Below are positions 18,536 to 27,583 of a DNA stretch of 34,909 nucleotides, one piece after another. The stretch spans positions 1-34,909 of the forward strand of contig NZ_SPQM01000040.1 in the NCBI RefSeq assembly GCF_004570345.1. The letters run 5' to 3'. The DNA comes from Blastococcus sp. CT_GayMR20. Its GTDB lineage: Bacteria; Actinomycetota; Actinomycetes; Mycobacteriales; Geodermatophilaceae. Every line of letters starts with the position of its first letter. The first letter of the stretch is position 1. The notes beneath the pieces are model-generated. The model was not told the DNA's origin. It searched no databases and saw only the letters and a list, made by a program, of their open reading frames with translations. A program made the position numbers and the translations under genes.

Positions 18536-21367
18536 GTGGTCACGCCTGATGCGCCCTCCGCCCAGGAGGACGCACTCCTGGACCCCCAGCGGATCGCGGC
18601 GGCGCGCCGCCTGATCCTCGAGGTGCCCGGGCACGCCGCCTTCGACCGGCTCTCCTCCCTCGCGTCCCGGATCGTCGATGCCGGGCACGCCAAGGTCACC
18701 CTCTTCACCGACCAGGACACCGTCGTCGGCGGATACGGCCTTCCGCCGGGTGTGATCGGCGGGCCGGCGCTCCTGACCGGAGCACTGTCGGCGATCGTCG
18801 TCCGGCAGGGCCGGGCCCTCAGCATCCCCGACGCGAGGGCGGACGAGCGGGTCGCCGACCTGCCCGCGGTGACGTCCGGGCAGGTGCGCGCCTACCTCGG
18901 TTCGCCGCTCGTCGCGGCGTCCGGGCACGTCGTCGGGGCGCTGGCCGTCTACGACTCGGAGCCGCGGAACTGGACGGACGACGAGACCGAACTGCTCCAG
19001 CAGCTGGCGGACTCGGTCGTGGCCGAGCTGGAGCTGTCGGCCGCCCGCTCCGCTGTCGGCACCTCGGTCACCCGGCTCAACATCGCCCTGGAGGCCAGCT
19101 CGATCGGCACCTGGGAACGCGACTTCCGGACCGGCGTCATCGACTGGGACGAGCGCTGTGCGGCCCTGTTCGGGCTGGACGGTGCGGCTCAGTTCCAGGA
19201 CGAGCACGCCATGGAGTCGGAGTTCGTGCACCCTGACGACATCGGGCCGCTGCACGATGCCATGCAGCGGGCGATGGTCGAGCACGGCCAGTTCACCGCC
19301 GAGTTCCGCGCCCTGACCATCGACGGGACCCTGCGCTGGATGGTCGCCCGTGGTCGGGTGATCAACGACTCCCGCGGCGAGCCCGTGCGCCTGCTGGGCA
19401 CGACCATCGACGTCACCGAGACGCGCCGGCAGGCCGCCCAGCGGCTGTCGGCCATGGAGCGGGCGACCGCCATCGCCGAGGTGGCCGCCGAACTGGCCAA
19501 TGCCGCGCGGATGGAGGACATGCCGGAGATCGCGCAGCGGGGCGCCCAGGTGCTCGGTGCGGAGTCCAGTGCGCTCGCCGTCTTCGATCCGGACGGCGGA
19601 CCGCTGCGGCTGCACATGACCAACCGGCTCACCGACGAGATCCAGGGCCACGTCGACTATCCCGTGGCCGGCCTCGAGATCGAGCTGGACGAGGGGCAGC
19701 CCACCCAGTACGCCGCCATCCACGGCCGCCGGGTGCTGTTGGCCGACCGTGCGGAGGCGCTGGCCAGGTTCCCGGCCATGCGGGAAGGCCTGGAGGTCCT
19801 GGGCATCCACGCGGTGGCCGCGCTCCCGCTGCGCGTGGAGGGCCGGATCCTCGGTGCGTTCGTCCCGCTGTGGGGGACCGAGCACCCCTTCGCCGCGGAC
19901 GACGTCGAGGTGCTGGAGGCCCTGGCCGCACAGATCGCGCTGAGCGTCTCCCGGCTGCAGGCCGACGCCGAGCGCGCCACGGCCGTCACCGCGATGCAGG
20001 AGGCGAACCAGCGGCTCCAGCTGCTCGCGGAGGCGGGCCGCATCCTGTCGGGAACGCTGGAGATCGACCAGCAGGTCCGCGAACTGGCCGAGCTCGTCGT
20101 CCCCGATCTGGCCGACTGGTGCTGGCTGGTCGTGCGGGACGAGCAGGGCCGGCTGCACGGCATGGCCGCGTCCCACCGTGACCCGTCGCGGCGCGAGGAG
20201 GTCGAGGCCTACGTGCGCTCGATGCTCGCGGTCATGACCGACGAGGCCGCGGCCCGGGTGGTCACGGCGACCGGGCGGCCGTTGACGGTGACCGACGTCG
20301 ACTGGGCGCGGGTCGAGCGGGTCCTCCCCGACCCCTCGGCGCGGGAGGCGCTGGCCCGCCTGGGTCTCGGCTCGGGGACCGTCGTCCCCCTGGTGGCGCG
20401 GGGACAGACGCTGGGGGCGCTCGGTCTGTTCAGCCGGGAGGACCGCGGGCCGCTCAGTCCCGCGGAGGTCGACACCGCCGTCGAGATCGGCCTGCGGGCC
20501 GGTCTGGCGCTGCACCACGCGCGGCTCTTCGGCCAGCAGCGGGCCCTCGCCGATGCGTTGCAGCGCAGCATGCTCACCGACCCGCCGGAGCCGGACCACT
20601 CGGAGGTCGTCGTCCGCTACGTGCCCGCCGCCGCCGGCGCCGAGATCGGCGGCGACTGGTACGACGCGTTCCTGCAGCCCAGCGGCGCGACGGTCGTCGC
20701 GATCGGCGACGTCGTCGGCCACGACACCCGCGCCGCCGCGGCGATGGGGCAGGTGCGCGGGCTGCTGCGCGGCATCGGCTACTCCAGTGGCGGCTCGCCC
20801 GCCGAGGTGCTCACCGAGCTCGACCGCGCCATCGAGGGCCTCGCCCTCGACACGATGGCCACCGCGCTCGTCGCCCGCCTGGAGCAGGACGAGGACGACC
20901 TGCGGGCGGGGCGTGTCCGGTTCCGCTGGTCGAGCGCGGGGCACCCGCCACCGATCGTGCTCACCGCCGAGGGCAAGGTCTCCCTCCTCGACGACGAGGA
21001 GTCGGAGCTGCTGCTGGGGGTCGCGCCGGAGACGCCGCGGCACGAGCACGTCACCGTCCTCGATGCCGGCTCGACCGTGCTGCTCTACACCGACGGTCTG
21101 GTCGAGCGCCGGGACCGCGACCTCGACACCGGCATCGCCGAACTGATCGAGGTCGTCCGCGAGTGCGCGAGCTTCACGGCCGACGCCCTCTGCGACGAGG
21201 TGCTGAAACGGCTGTTCCTGCCCGACGCCCAGGACGACGTCGCGCTGCTCGCCGTCCGGCTGCACCCGCAGGACGAACCACGCCCACCGGAGGCCGGCCC
21301 GCAGGTCGTCCCGCCGAACATCGAGCCGTCCCCCGACGTGATCCCGGAGGCCGGCACCGACCGTTGA
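18536..21367 (+). CDS. Multi-sensor PP2C/SpoIIE-type serine/threonine phosphatase (GAF-PAS-GAF-GAF)
   Basis: A 943-residue soluble signalling protein. Domains in order: GAF (about 20-165), PAS with PAC tail (180-300, SIGTWERD ... FVHPDD ... TIDVTETRR), GAF (310-475), GAF (490-665) and a SpoIIE/RsbU-type phosphatase (670-910). Phosphatase motifs are intact: GGDWYD (705-710), GDVVGHD (724-730), SAGHPPP (800-806), YTDGLVERR (851-859) and QDDVALLAVR (899-908). Relatives dephosphorylate anti-sigma-factor antagonists in partner-switching stress pathways; no such partner is encoded here. No HATPase (RsbW-like) domain is present. GTG 18536 is preceded by a purine-rich GGGAGAGGGGG. The proline-rich last 30 residues look disordered. 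It is divergent from the EAL gene, suggesting shared control. Confidence 0.93.
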   Translation: MVTPDAPSAQEDALLDPQRIAAARRLILEVPGHAAFDRLSSLASRIVDAGHAKVTLFTDQDTVVGGYGLPPGVIGGPALLTGALSAIVVRQGRALSIPDARADERVADLPAVTSGQVRAYLGSPLVAASGHVVGALAVYDSEPRNWTDDETELLQQLADSVVAELELSAARSAVGTSVTRLNIALEASSIGTWERDFRTGVIDWDERCAALFGLDGAAQFQDEHAMESEFVHPDDIGPLHDAMQRAMVEHGQFTAEFRALTIDGTLRWMVARGRVINDSRGEPVRLLGTTIDVTETRRQAAQRLSAMERATAIAEVAAELANAARMEDMPEIAQRGAQVLGAESSALAVFDPDGGPLRLHMTNRLTDEIQGHVDYPVAGLEIELDEGQPTQYAAIHGRRVLLADRAEALARFPAMREGLEVLGIHAVAALPLRVEGRILGAFVPLWGTEHPFAADDVEVLEALAAQIALSVSRLQADAERATAVTAMQEANQRLQLLAEAGRILSGTLEIDQQVRELAELVVPDLADWCWLVVRDEQGRLHGMAASHRDPSRREEVEAYVRSMLAVMTDEAAARVVTATGRPLTVTDVDWARVERVLPDPSAREALARLGLGSGTVVPLVARGQTLGALGLFSREDRGPLSPAEVDTAVEIGLRAGLALHHARLFGQQRALADALQRSMLTDPPEPDHSEVVVRYVPAAAGAEIGGDWYDAFLQPSGATVVAIGDVVGHDTRAAAAMGQVRGLLRGIGYSSGGSPAEVLTELDRAIEGLALDTMATALVARLEQDEDDLRAGRVRFRWSSAGHPPPIVLTAEGKVSLLDDEESELLLGVAPETPRHEHVTVLDAGSTVLLYTDGLVERRDRDLDTGIAELIEVVRECASFTADALCDEVLKRLFLPDAQDDVALLAVRLHPQDEPRPPEAGPQVVPPNIEPSPDVIPEAGTDR

Positions 21368-21368
21368 G

Positions 21369-22052
21369 TCAGGGCCGCTTGCGCCGGCCCCACCGGTCCC
21401 GGGCACGTCCTGGCAGGTCCACGGCGACCGGTGCCGACCAGCCGCGCCAGACCGACAGCACCCGCAGGGCCGCCACGAGCACGATGACCGCGGCGGCGAC
21501 GGGCAGCGCGTCGAGGCCGAGCGGCCCGGAGAGCACGGTCAGCGCCGTCGCGCCGATGAGCGCGGCGACGGCGTTGTAGGGGCCGGGCTGCACGATGTCG
21601 GCCCGCTGGGCGAGCAGGACGTCGCGGATGACCGCGCCGCCCACCGCGGTCAGCGTGCCGATGAAGACGACCGAGGCGCTGGGCAGCCCGGCCAACTGTG
21701 CCTTCCCCGCGCCGATCACGGTGAAGAACCCCAGCGTGACGGCGTCCAGGACCACCAGCAGGCCGGTCAGCCGGGAGAGCCAGCCGGAGAAGTAGAAGGT
21801 GACACCGGCGGCGATCGCGACCGTCGGCAGGTAGGCCTCGTTGGTGAGGGCGACCGGGGGCAGGTCGCCGAGGAAGACGTCGCGGATGAGCCCGCCGCCG
21901 AGGCCGCCGCTGACGGCGAGCAAGAGCACACCGGAGACGGCGAACCCCTCGCGCGCGGCGAGCAGCCCGCCGGTGAGCGCACCGATGACGATGGCGGCGA
22001 GGTCCACCGCCGCGGGTACCCGCAGCGTCTCCGCGGCGACCAGGATGTCCAC
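21369..22052 (-). CDS. TRIC-type cation channel family membrane protein (mirror copy)
   Basis: A 227-residue UPF0126/TRIC protein with two GG-x-IRD hinge motifs, the same predicted protein as 12858-13541. It ends one base from the stop of the phosphatase gene (18536-21367), tail to tail, so the two transcripts must read into each other unless a terminator lies within the coding sequence. Confidence 0.88.
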   Translation of the reverse strand: MDILVAAETLRVPAAVDLAAIVIGALTGGLLAAREGFAVSGVLLLAVSGGLGGGLIRDVFLGDLPPVALTNEAYLPTVAIAAGVTFYFSGWLSRLTGLLVVLDAVTLGFFTVIGAGKAQLAGLPSASVVFIGTLTAVGGAVIRDVLLAQRADIVQPGPYNAVAALIGATALTVLSGPLGLDALPVAAAVIVLVAALRVLSVWRGWSAPVAVDLPGRARDRWGRRKRP

Positions 22053-22080
22053 GGACGCCGATTCTCCCGTCCACCCCCGG

Positions 22081-22131
22081 CCCCCCTGCAGGGTCCCGCC
22101 GCGAGCTTGCGAGTGGCGGGGGGCAGGGGGG
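22081..22131 (-). terminator. GC-rich stem-loop after the acyl-CoA oxidase/dehydrogenase gene (mirror copy)
   Basis: Mirror of 12779-12829: a 9-base-pair outer stem plus a 6-base-pair inner stem starting 8 bases past the oxidase/dehydrogenase stop codon, with no U-run. Confidence 0.5.
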
Positions 22132-22139
22132 TCCTTCTG

Positions 22140-24194
22140 CTACTGGGCGGGGGCGACCTCGAGGTCGGTGGCGCTGTCGCCGGGGGCCTGGTCGCCCTCC
22201 GCCTCCGACCGCACCTCGGCGTCCCGCGCGGCCATGGCCTCCTGGCGGTCGGCCTCCTCCTCGAGGATCTGCGCGGCCTTCCACCCGGCGGGGATCGCGA
22301 ACGCGTCGACCAGCGTGGTGATGTGCGGCCGCAGGTCCTTGAGCAGCTGGTTCACGGTCCCGGTCAGGGTCTTGGCGCGCGCCGCGGTGAGCTGGCCGTG
22401 CTCCATGAACCAGGCCTTGTCCGCCTCGATGGTCGACAGCGCGTAGAGGTCGCAGAGGGTGTCGAGGAGCCGCCGGGCGTCGGGGTCGGTCGTACGGTCG
22501 ACGCCGGCGACGAAGGCCTCGAGCACGACGCGGTCGATGTGCGACTGCGCAGTCTTGAGGACGTGGTCCTGGACGTCGTTGAACATGTCGAACGGCGCCA
22601 TGCCCTGGGTGGTCGAGTTCTTCCGCAGCCGCCGGATCGCGCCCTCGAGCGCGTGCTTCTCCCGGAACTCGAACATCTTCAGCTGCCAGCCGCGGTCGAG
22701 CATCGGCACCTCGTCGTCCCGGCCGGGGACGGCGTCGATGAGGCGGGCGATCAGCGCGCGGGCCGCCGTCCGCTCCAGCACCGTCTCCCGCACCATGTCG
22801 GCGATGAAGCCGATCCGGCCCCAGCCGTCGAGGGAGCCGAACGTGTCGCGGTAGCCGGTGAGCAGGCCCTTGGCCACCAGCTGCAGCAGGACGGTGTTGT
22901 CGCCCTCGAAGGTGGTGAACACGTCGGTGTCGGCCTTGAGGTGCGGCAGCCGGTTCTCCTGCAGGTAGCCCGCACCGCCGCACGCCTCGCGGCACATCTG
23001 GATGGTGCGGGTGGCGTGCCAGGTCTGGGCGACCTTGAGCCCGGCCGCGCGGGACTCCAGCTCCCGCTGTGCCTCCTCGTCGATGTCCTGGCCGTGGGTG
23101 TGGACGGCCGTCTGGATGTCGTGCATGTCCTCGACGAGCCGGCCCTGCGCGAAGTGCAGGCCGTACGTGGTCGCCAGCGCGGGGAGGAGCTTGCGCTGGT
23201 GGACGAGGTAGTCGTTGATGACGATCTCGCGCTCCTCGCCCGGCGCGGCGAACTGGCGCCGGACGTTGCCGTACCGGACGGCGATGTCGAGGGCCAGCTT
23301 GGTCGCCGACGCGGCGGAGCCACCGACGCTGACCCGCCCGCGCACGAGGGTGCCGAGCATGGTGAAGAAGCGGCGGGTCTCGTTCTCGATGAGGCTCGTG
23401 TAGGTGCCGTCCTCGGCGACCTGGCCGTAGCGGTCGAGCAGCATGTCGCGGGGGACCTGCACGTGGTCGAACGTCAGCCGCCCGTTGTCGACGCCGTTGA
23501 GGCCCGCCTTCGCGCCGTCGTCCCCGATCGTGACGCCGGGGCACGGCGTGCCGTCCTCGTTGCGGATCGGCACCAGCCATGCGTGCACGCCGTGGTTCTT
23601 GCCCTGGGTGATCAGCTGGGCGAAGACGACCGCCATGCGGCCGTCCTTGGCCGCGTTGCCGATGTAGTCCTTGCGGGCGGCCTGGTGCGGGGTGTGCAGG
23701 TCGAAGCACTGCGTCTCGGGGTCGTAGGTGCACGTCGTCCGCAGCTGCTGGACGTCGGAGCCGTGGCCGGTCTCGGTCATGGCGAAGCAGCCGGGCAGGT
23801 CGAAGGTCATGACGTCGCGCAGGTACTTGTCGTGCTGCCGCTGGCTGCCGAGGAGCTGCAGCGCGCCGCCGAACAGCCCCCACTGCACGCCGGCCTTGAC
23901 CATCAGCGACAGGTCGCCGAACGCGAGCATCTCGATCGAGGTGACGGAGCCGCCGGAGTCGTCCTCGCCGCCGTACTGCTTGGGGAACCCGTACCCGACC
24001 CGGCCCGAGTCGGCGAGCTTCTTCGCCGCCCGGGTGACCCGGTCGCGGGCGTCCTGCATGGACTCGCCGTACACCGGCAGGAAGTCCCGGTCGTTCAGGT
24101 TCTCGCGGGCGTCGCGGCGCACGTGGGCCCAGCGGCCGTCCAGGACCTCCTGGAGCTCCTTCGGGTCGACCGAAGGGGGCAGGCTCGTTGTCAC
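22140..24194 (-). CDS. Acyl-CoA oxidase/dehydrogenase-like flavoprotein (mirror copy)
   Basis: The 684-residue FAD enzyme described at 10716-12770, with the catalytic-base candidate Glu430 in TFEGDNTVLLQ. In this arm the GTG start is at 24192-24194, overlapping the TetR stop. It would supply enoyl-CoA to the hydratase and thiolase genes that lie beyond the TetR gene on the opposite strand. Confidence 0.92.
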   Translation of the reverse strand: MTTSLPPSVDPKELQEVLDGRWAHVRRDARENLNDRDFLPVYGESMQDARDRVTRAAKKLADSGRVGYGFPKQYGGEDDSGGSVTSIEMLAFGDLSLMVKAGVQWGLFGGALQLLGSQRQHDKYLRDVMTFDLPGCFAMTETGHGSDVQQLRTTCTYDPETQCFDLHTPHQAARKDYIGNAAKDGRMAVVFAQLITQGKNHGVHAWLVPIRNEDGTPCPGVTIGDDGAKAGLNGVDNGRLTFDHVQVPRDMLLDRYGQVAEDGTYTSLIENETRRFFTMLGTLVRGRVSVGGSAASATKLALDIAVRYGNVRRQFAAPGEEREIVINDYLVHQRKLLPALATTYGLHFAQGRLVEDMHDIQTAVHTHGQDIDEEAQRELESRAAGLKVAQTWHATRTIQMCREACGGAGYLQENRLPHLKADTDVFTTFEGDNTVLLQLVAKGLLTGYRDTFGSLDGWGRIGFIADMVRETVLERTAARALIARLIDAVPGRDDEVPMLDRGWQLKMFEFREKHALEGAIRRLRKNSTTQGMAPFDMFNDVQDHVLKTAQSHIDRVVLEAFVAGVDRTTDPDARRLLDTLCDLYALSTIEADKAWFMEHGQLTAARAKTLTGTVNQLLKDLRPHITTLVDAFAIPAGWKAAQILEEEADRQEAMAARDAEVRSEAEGDQAPGDSATDLEVAPAQ

Positions 24195-24868
24195 AGTTCC
24201 TCCTTGCTCGGACGTACGGGGGGCACGACGCCGGACAAGCCGGCCCAGGCCAGATCGGTCAGGTGCGCGGCGAGTTCGCTGCGGATCATGGGGCGCTCTG
24301 CGCGCAGCCACCAGTCGGCGGCCGAGCGCACGAGCCCGACGAGGCCGTGGCCCCACGGCCCGGCGGCGGCCGTCTCCTGGCCCGCGCGCTCGAGCGCCTC
24401 GGTCATCAGGGCGGCCACCTGCTCGCCGACGAGGTGCGAGAGGTTGTCGATCGGGTCGGCGGCGGGCCGGTCCGGTGACTGCTGGACGACGAACCGGTAG
24501 AGCTCGGGATCGGCCTCGAGGAACGCCAGGTAGGTGGTGATCGCGGCCGCCACCATCTCCCGCGGCTCGTCACTGCTCTCCATCGCCTCGCGGAGCTTGG
24601 CCAGCAGCTGCTCGGCCACCCGGCCGCAGACGGCGACGTGCAGCTCGCTCCGGTCGGCGAAGTGGCGGTAGACCACGGTCTTGCTGGTGCCGGCCTCGGC
24701 GGCGATCTCCTCCATGCCGACGCCGGCGCCGTGCCTGCTGACGGCGGCGAGTGTCGCCTGGACGAGTTGTTCCCGGCGCGCGCGACGGTGGTCGTCCCAT
24801 CTCGAGTCGCGGCGGTCGCGCACCTGCGCGATCTTGTGCGACGAGCGTCTCACCGCCTCGGCTTTCAT
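24191..24868 (-). CDS. TetR-family transcriptional regulator (mirror copy)
   Basis: The 225-residue repressor described at 10042-10719. Its ATG (24866-24868) lies 60 bases from the thiolase start on the opposite strand, with the triple half-site operator between them. This is the usual arrangement for a TetR protein that controls both itself and its divergent neighbour. Confidence 0.92.
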   Translation of the reverse strand: MKAEAVRRSSHKIAQVRDRRDSRWDDHRRARREQLVQATLAAVSRHGAGVGMEEIAAEAGTSKTVVYRHFADRSELHVAVCGRVAEQLLAKLREAMESSDEPREMVAAAITTYLAFLEADPELYRFVVQQSPDRPAADPIDNLSHLVGEQVAALMTEALERAGQETAAAGPWGHGLVGLVRSAADWWLRAERPMIRSELAAHLTDLAWAGLSGVVPPVRPSKEEL

Positions 24869-24876
24869 GTGAACGA

Positions 24877-24898
24877 CAGTACCGCGTACTGTGAGTAC
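24877..24898. promoter_or_regulatory. Triple half-site operator and overlapping divergent -10 boxes
   Basis: CAGTAC (24877-24882), CGC, GTACTG (24886-24891) form one perfect inverted repeat. GTACT (24886-24890), GTG, AGTAC (24894-24898) form a second that shares the middle half-site. The half-sites recur every 8 bases. TACTGT occurs on the plus strand at 24887-24892, 35 bases before the thiolase ATG, and on the minus strand at 24876-24881 before the TetR ATG. Occupancy would block both. The thiolase -35 is not convincing. Confidence 0.65.
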
Positions 24899-24927
24899 CG
24901 GCCAATCCACCGACCCTGGAGGTTCCG

Positions 24928-26202
24928 ATGGCTCGCAAGGCCGCGATCGTCGGCGGGAACCGGATCCCGTTCGCCCGCTCCAACTCCGCGTACGCCCAGG
25001 CGTCCAACCAGGACATGCTGACCGCGACCCTCGACGGGCTGGTCGCGCGCTTCGGGCTCCGGGGCGCGCAGCTGGGTGAGGTCGTCGCCGGCGCCGTCCT
25101 GAAGCACTCCCGCGACTTCAACCTGACCCGCGAATCGGTGCTCGGCTCCAAGCTGTCGGCCACGACACCGGCCTACGACGTCCAGCAGGCCTGCGGCACC
25201 GGCCTCGAGGCCGCGATCCTGGTGGCGAACAAGATCGCGCTGGGGCAGATCGAGTCCGGCATCGCCGGCGGGGTCGACACGACGTCGGACGCGCCGCTCG
25301 CCGTCGGCGACGACCTGCGCCGCGTCCTGATCAGCCTGAACAACGCCAAGACGCTGCCGGACCGGCTCAAGGCGCTGACGAAGATCCGGCCCGGCCAGCT
25401 GGTGCCGGAGATCCCGCGCAATGCCGAGCCCCGCACCGGCCTGGCGATGGGCGACCACGCCGCCATCACCGCCAAGGAGTGGGAGATCGGCCGGGAGGAG
25501 CAGGACGAGCTCGCCGTCCGCTCGCACCACAACATGGCCGCCGCCTACGACCGCGGATTCTTCGACGACCTGGTGACGCCGTTCCTCGGCCTCACCCGGG
25601 ACAACAACCTGCGGCCGGACTCCTCGATCGAACGACTTGCGAAGCTGGCTCCTGTTTTCGGCAAGGGGGAGGGCGCCACGATGACGGCCGCCAACTCCAC
25701 GCCGCTGACCGACGGCGCCTCGACGGTGCTGCTGGCCTCCGACGAGTGGGCCGCCGAGAACGGCCTGCCGGTGCTCGCCCACCTGGTCGACGCGCAGACC
25801 GCCGCCGTCGACTACGTGCACGGCGGCGAGGGGCTGCTGATGGCCCCCGTCTACGCGATGCCGGTGATGCTGGCCCGCAACGGCCTGTCGCTGCAGGATT
25901 TCGACTTCTACGAGATCCACGAGGCGTTCGCGTCGACCGTGCTCTCGACCCTGAAGGCGTGGGAGGACCCGGCGTTCTGCAAGGGCAAGCTCGGCCTGGA
26001 CGCGCCGCTGGGCTCGATCGACCGGTCGAAGCTCAACGTCAACGGCTCGTCCCTGGCGGCCGGGCACCCGTTCGCCGCGACCGGCGGCCGGATCGTGGCC
26101 CAGCTGGCCAAGCAGTTGCACGAGGCGGGCCCGGGCAAGCGCGGCCTGATCTCGATCTGCGCCGCCGGCGGCCAGGGCGTCGTCGCCATCCTCGAGTCCT
26201 GA
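24928..26202 (+). CDS. Acetyl-CoA C-acyltransferase (thiolase), FadA2-like
   Basis: A 424-residue cytoplasmic thiolase that cleaves 3-ketoacyl-CoA with CoA, or runs the reverse condensation. Active-site residues are all visible: nucleophile Cys89 (QQACGTG), His331 in HEAFA, His380 in NGSSLAAGHPFAATG and Cys411 in CAAGGQG. HEAFA in place of the common NEAFA is seen in trifunctional-enzyme beta-type thiolases that handle longer chains. ATG 24928 has GGAGG at 24918-24922. It is followed after 25 bases by the FabG4-like reductase and then the MaoC hydratase. The same trio (fadA2, fabG4, htdX) sits together in Mycobacterium tuberculosis (Rv0241c-Rv0243), which supports the assignment. Confidence 0.95.
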   Translation: MARKAAIVGGNRIPFARSNSAYAQASNQDMLTATLDGLVARFGLRGAQLGEVVAGAVLKHSRDFNLTRESVLGSKLSATTPAYDVQQACGTGLEAAILVANKIALGQIESGIAGGVDTTSDAPLAVGDDLRRVLISLNNAKTLPDRLKALTKIRPGQLVPEIPRNAEPRTGLAMGDHAAITAKEWEIGREEQDELAVRSHHNMAAAYDRGFFDDLVTPFLGLTRDNNLRPDSSIERLAKLAPVFGKGEGATMTAANSTPLTDGASTVLLASDEWAAENGLPVLAHLVDAQTAAVDYVHGGEGLLMAPVYAMPVMLARNGLSLQDFDFYEIHEAFASTVLSTLKAWEDPAFCKGKLGLDAPLGSIDRSKLNVNGSSLAAGHPFAATGGRIVAQLAKQLHEAGPGKRGLISICAAGGQGVVAILES

Positions 26203-26227
26203 CCCCCCTCGGAAGGAACCCGCACAC

Positions 26228-27583
26228 GTGAGCGACTGGTACCGCGACTTCGCGAACTCCGGCTTCGGCACCACCATCACCAAGCAGCTCGGCCTGCCCC
26301 GCCCCGCGGTGCTGCGCCGCCACGAGCCCGGTCAGCCGCTGCTGCCGGGACCGGCGGTCATCGGCTCGGCGGGGGAGGGCCGGCTGCGCGACGCGCTGAC
26401 CCAGCTCCTGCGCACCGAGGGCATCCACGTGCAGTCGCCGGTCACCGCCGACGGCGCCACGGACGGCGAGAAGCCGGCCGCGGTGATCCTCGACGCGACC
26501 GGTCTCCGGACGCCGGCCGACCTGGCCGGCGCGCACGACTTCCTGGCCCCCGCGGTGAAGCGGCTGCGCGCCACCGGACGGGTGCTGATCCTCGCCGACC
26601 CGCCGTCGGACGCCGACTCCCCGGCCCAGGCGGCCGCCCGCCAGGCGCTGGACGGACTGGTCCGCTCCATCGGCAAGGAGCTGCTGAACGGCTCGACGGC
26701 GAACCTCGTCTTCGTGCCCGAGGGCGCCGAGGACGCGATCGCGTCGCCGGTGCGCTTCTTCCTCTCCGGCCGCTCGGCCTACGTCGACGGCCAGGTGGTC
26801 ACACTGTCGGCTGCCGACCAGCCCGGCAGCGAGGACGGCGACCAGCCGCTGGCCGGCAAGGTCGCCGTCGTCACCGGTGCCGCCCGCGGCATCGGCGCAG
26901 CGATCGCGAAGGTCATGGCCCGGGACGGCGCCCACGTCGTCGCCGTGGACATCCCGGCGGCCGGCGACTCGCTGGCCGCCGTCGCCAACGAGATCGGCGG
27001 GACGGCGCTCCAGCTCGACATCACCGCGGACGACGCCCCCCAAAGGCTGGTCGAGCACCTGCGCGAGCGGCACGGCGGGGTCGACATCGTCGTCCACAAC
27101 GCCGGGATCACCCGGGACAAGCTGCTGGTCAACATGGACGCCGCCCGGTGGAACTCGGTGATGGCGGTGAACCTGCAGGCGCAGCTGGACATCACCCAGG
27201 CGCTGCTGGACGCCGAGGGCGTGCTCAACCAGCACGCCCGCGTGGTGTGCGTCAGCTCCCAGTCGGGCATCGCCGGCAACCGCGGGCAGACCAACTACGC
27301 GGCGTCCAAGGCCGGCGTCATCGGCATGGTGCGGGCCTGGGCGCCGGCGTTCGCCGAGCGGAAGGCGACCATCAACGCGGTCGCGCCGGGTTTCATCGTC
27401 ACCGAGATGACGGCGAAGATGCCGCTGGGCACCCGCGAGGTCGGTTCCCGGCTGAACTCGCTGCAGCAGGGCGGGCTGCCGGTCGACGTCGCGGAGACGA
27501 TCGCGTGGTTGTCGCAGCCGGGGAGCGCGGGGGTCAACGGCCAGACCGTGCGGGTCTGCGGCCAGTCGCTCCTGGGCGCCTGA
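26228..27583 (+). CDS. fabG: High-molecular-weight 3-oxoacyl-ACP/CoA reductase, FabG4-like
   Basis: A 451-residue reductase reducing 3-ketoacyl thioesters, about twice the length of ordinary FabG. Residues 1-200 are a non-catalytic, flavodoxin/Rossmann-like domain. Residues 208-451 form the short-chain dehydrogenase domain with TGAARGIG (216-223), NAG (291-293), Asn315, Ser344, Tyr357 and Lys361. Asp241 at the end of the second strand (VVAVDIP) suggests NADH preference, as reported for M. tuberculosis FabG4. The GTG start is preceded by GGAAGGAA. The stop shares a base with the start of the hydratase gene. Function in degradation versus chain elongation is open. Confidence 0.93.
   Translation: MSDWYRDFANSGFGTTITKQLGLPRPAVLRRHEPGQPLLPGPAVIGSAGEGRLRDALTQLLRTEGIHVQSPVTADGATDGEKPAAVILDATGLRTPADLAGAHDFLAPAVKRLRATGRVLILADPPSDADSPAQAAARQALDGLVRSIGKELLNGSTANLVFVPEGAEDAIASPVRFFLSGRSAYVDGQVVTLSAADQPGSEDGDQPLAGKVAVVTGAARGIGAAIAKVMARDGAHVVAVDIPAAGDSLAAVANEIGGTALQLDITADDAPQRLVEHLRERHGGVDIVVHNAGITRDKLLVNMDAARWNSVMAVNLQAQLDITQALLDAEGVLNQHARVVCVSSQSGIAGNRGQTNYAASKAGVIGMVRAWAPAFAERKATINAVAPGFIVTEMTAKMPLGTREVGSRLNSLQQGGLPVDVAETIAWLSQPGSAGVNGQTVRVCGQSLLGA

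Noticed and set aside
18242..21367. A 1041-residue version of the phosphatase starting inside the EAL gene
   Set aside because: The first 98 residues are antisense EAL and intergenic sequence. GTG 18536 has a purine-rich ribosome site and begins just ahead of the first GAF domain.
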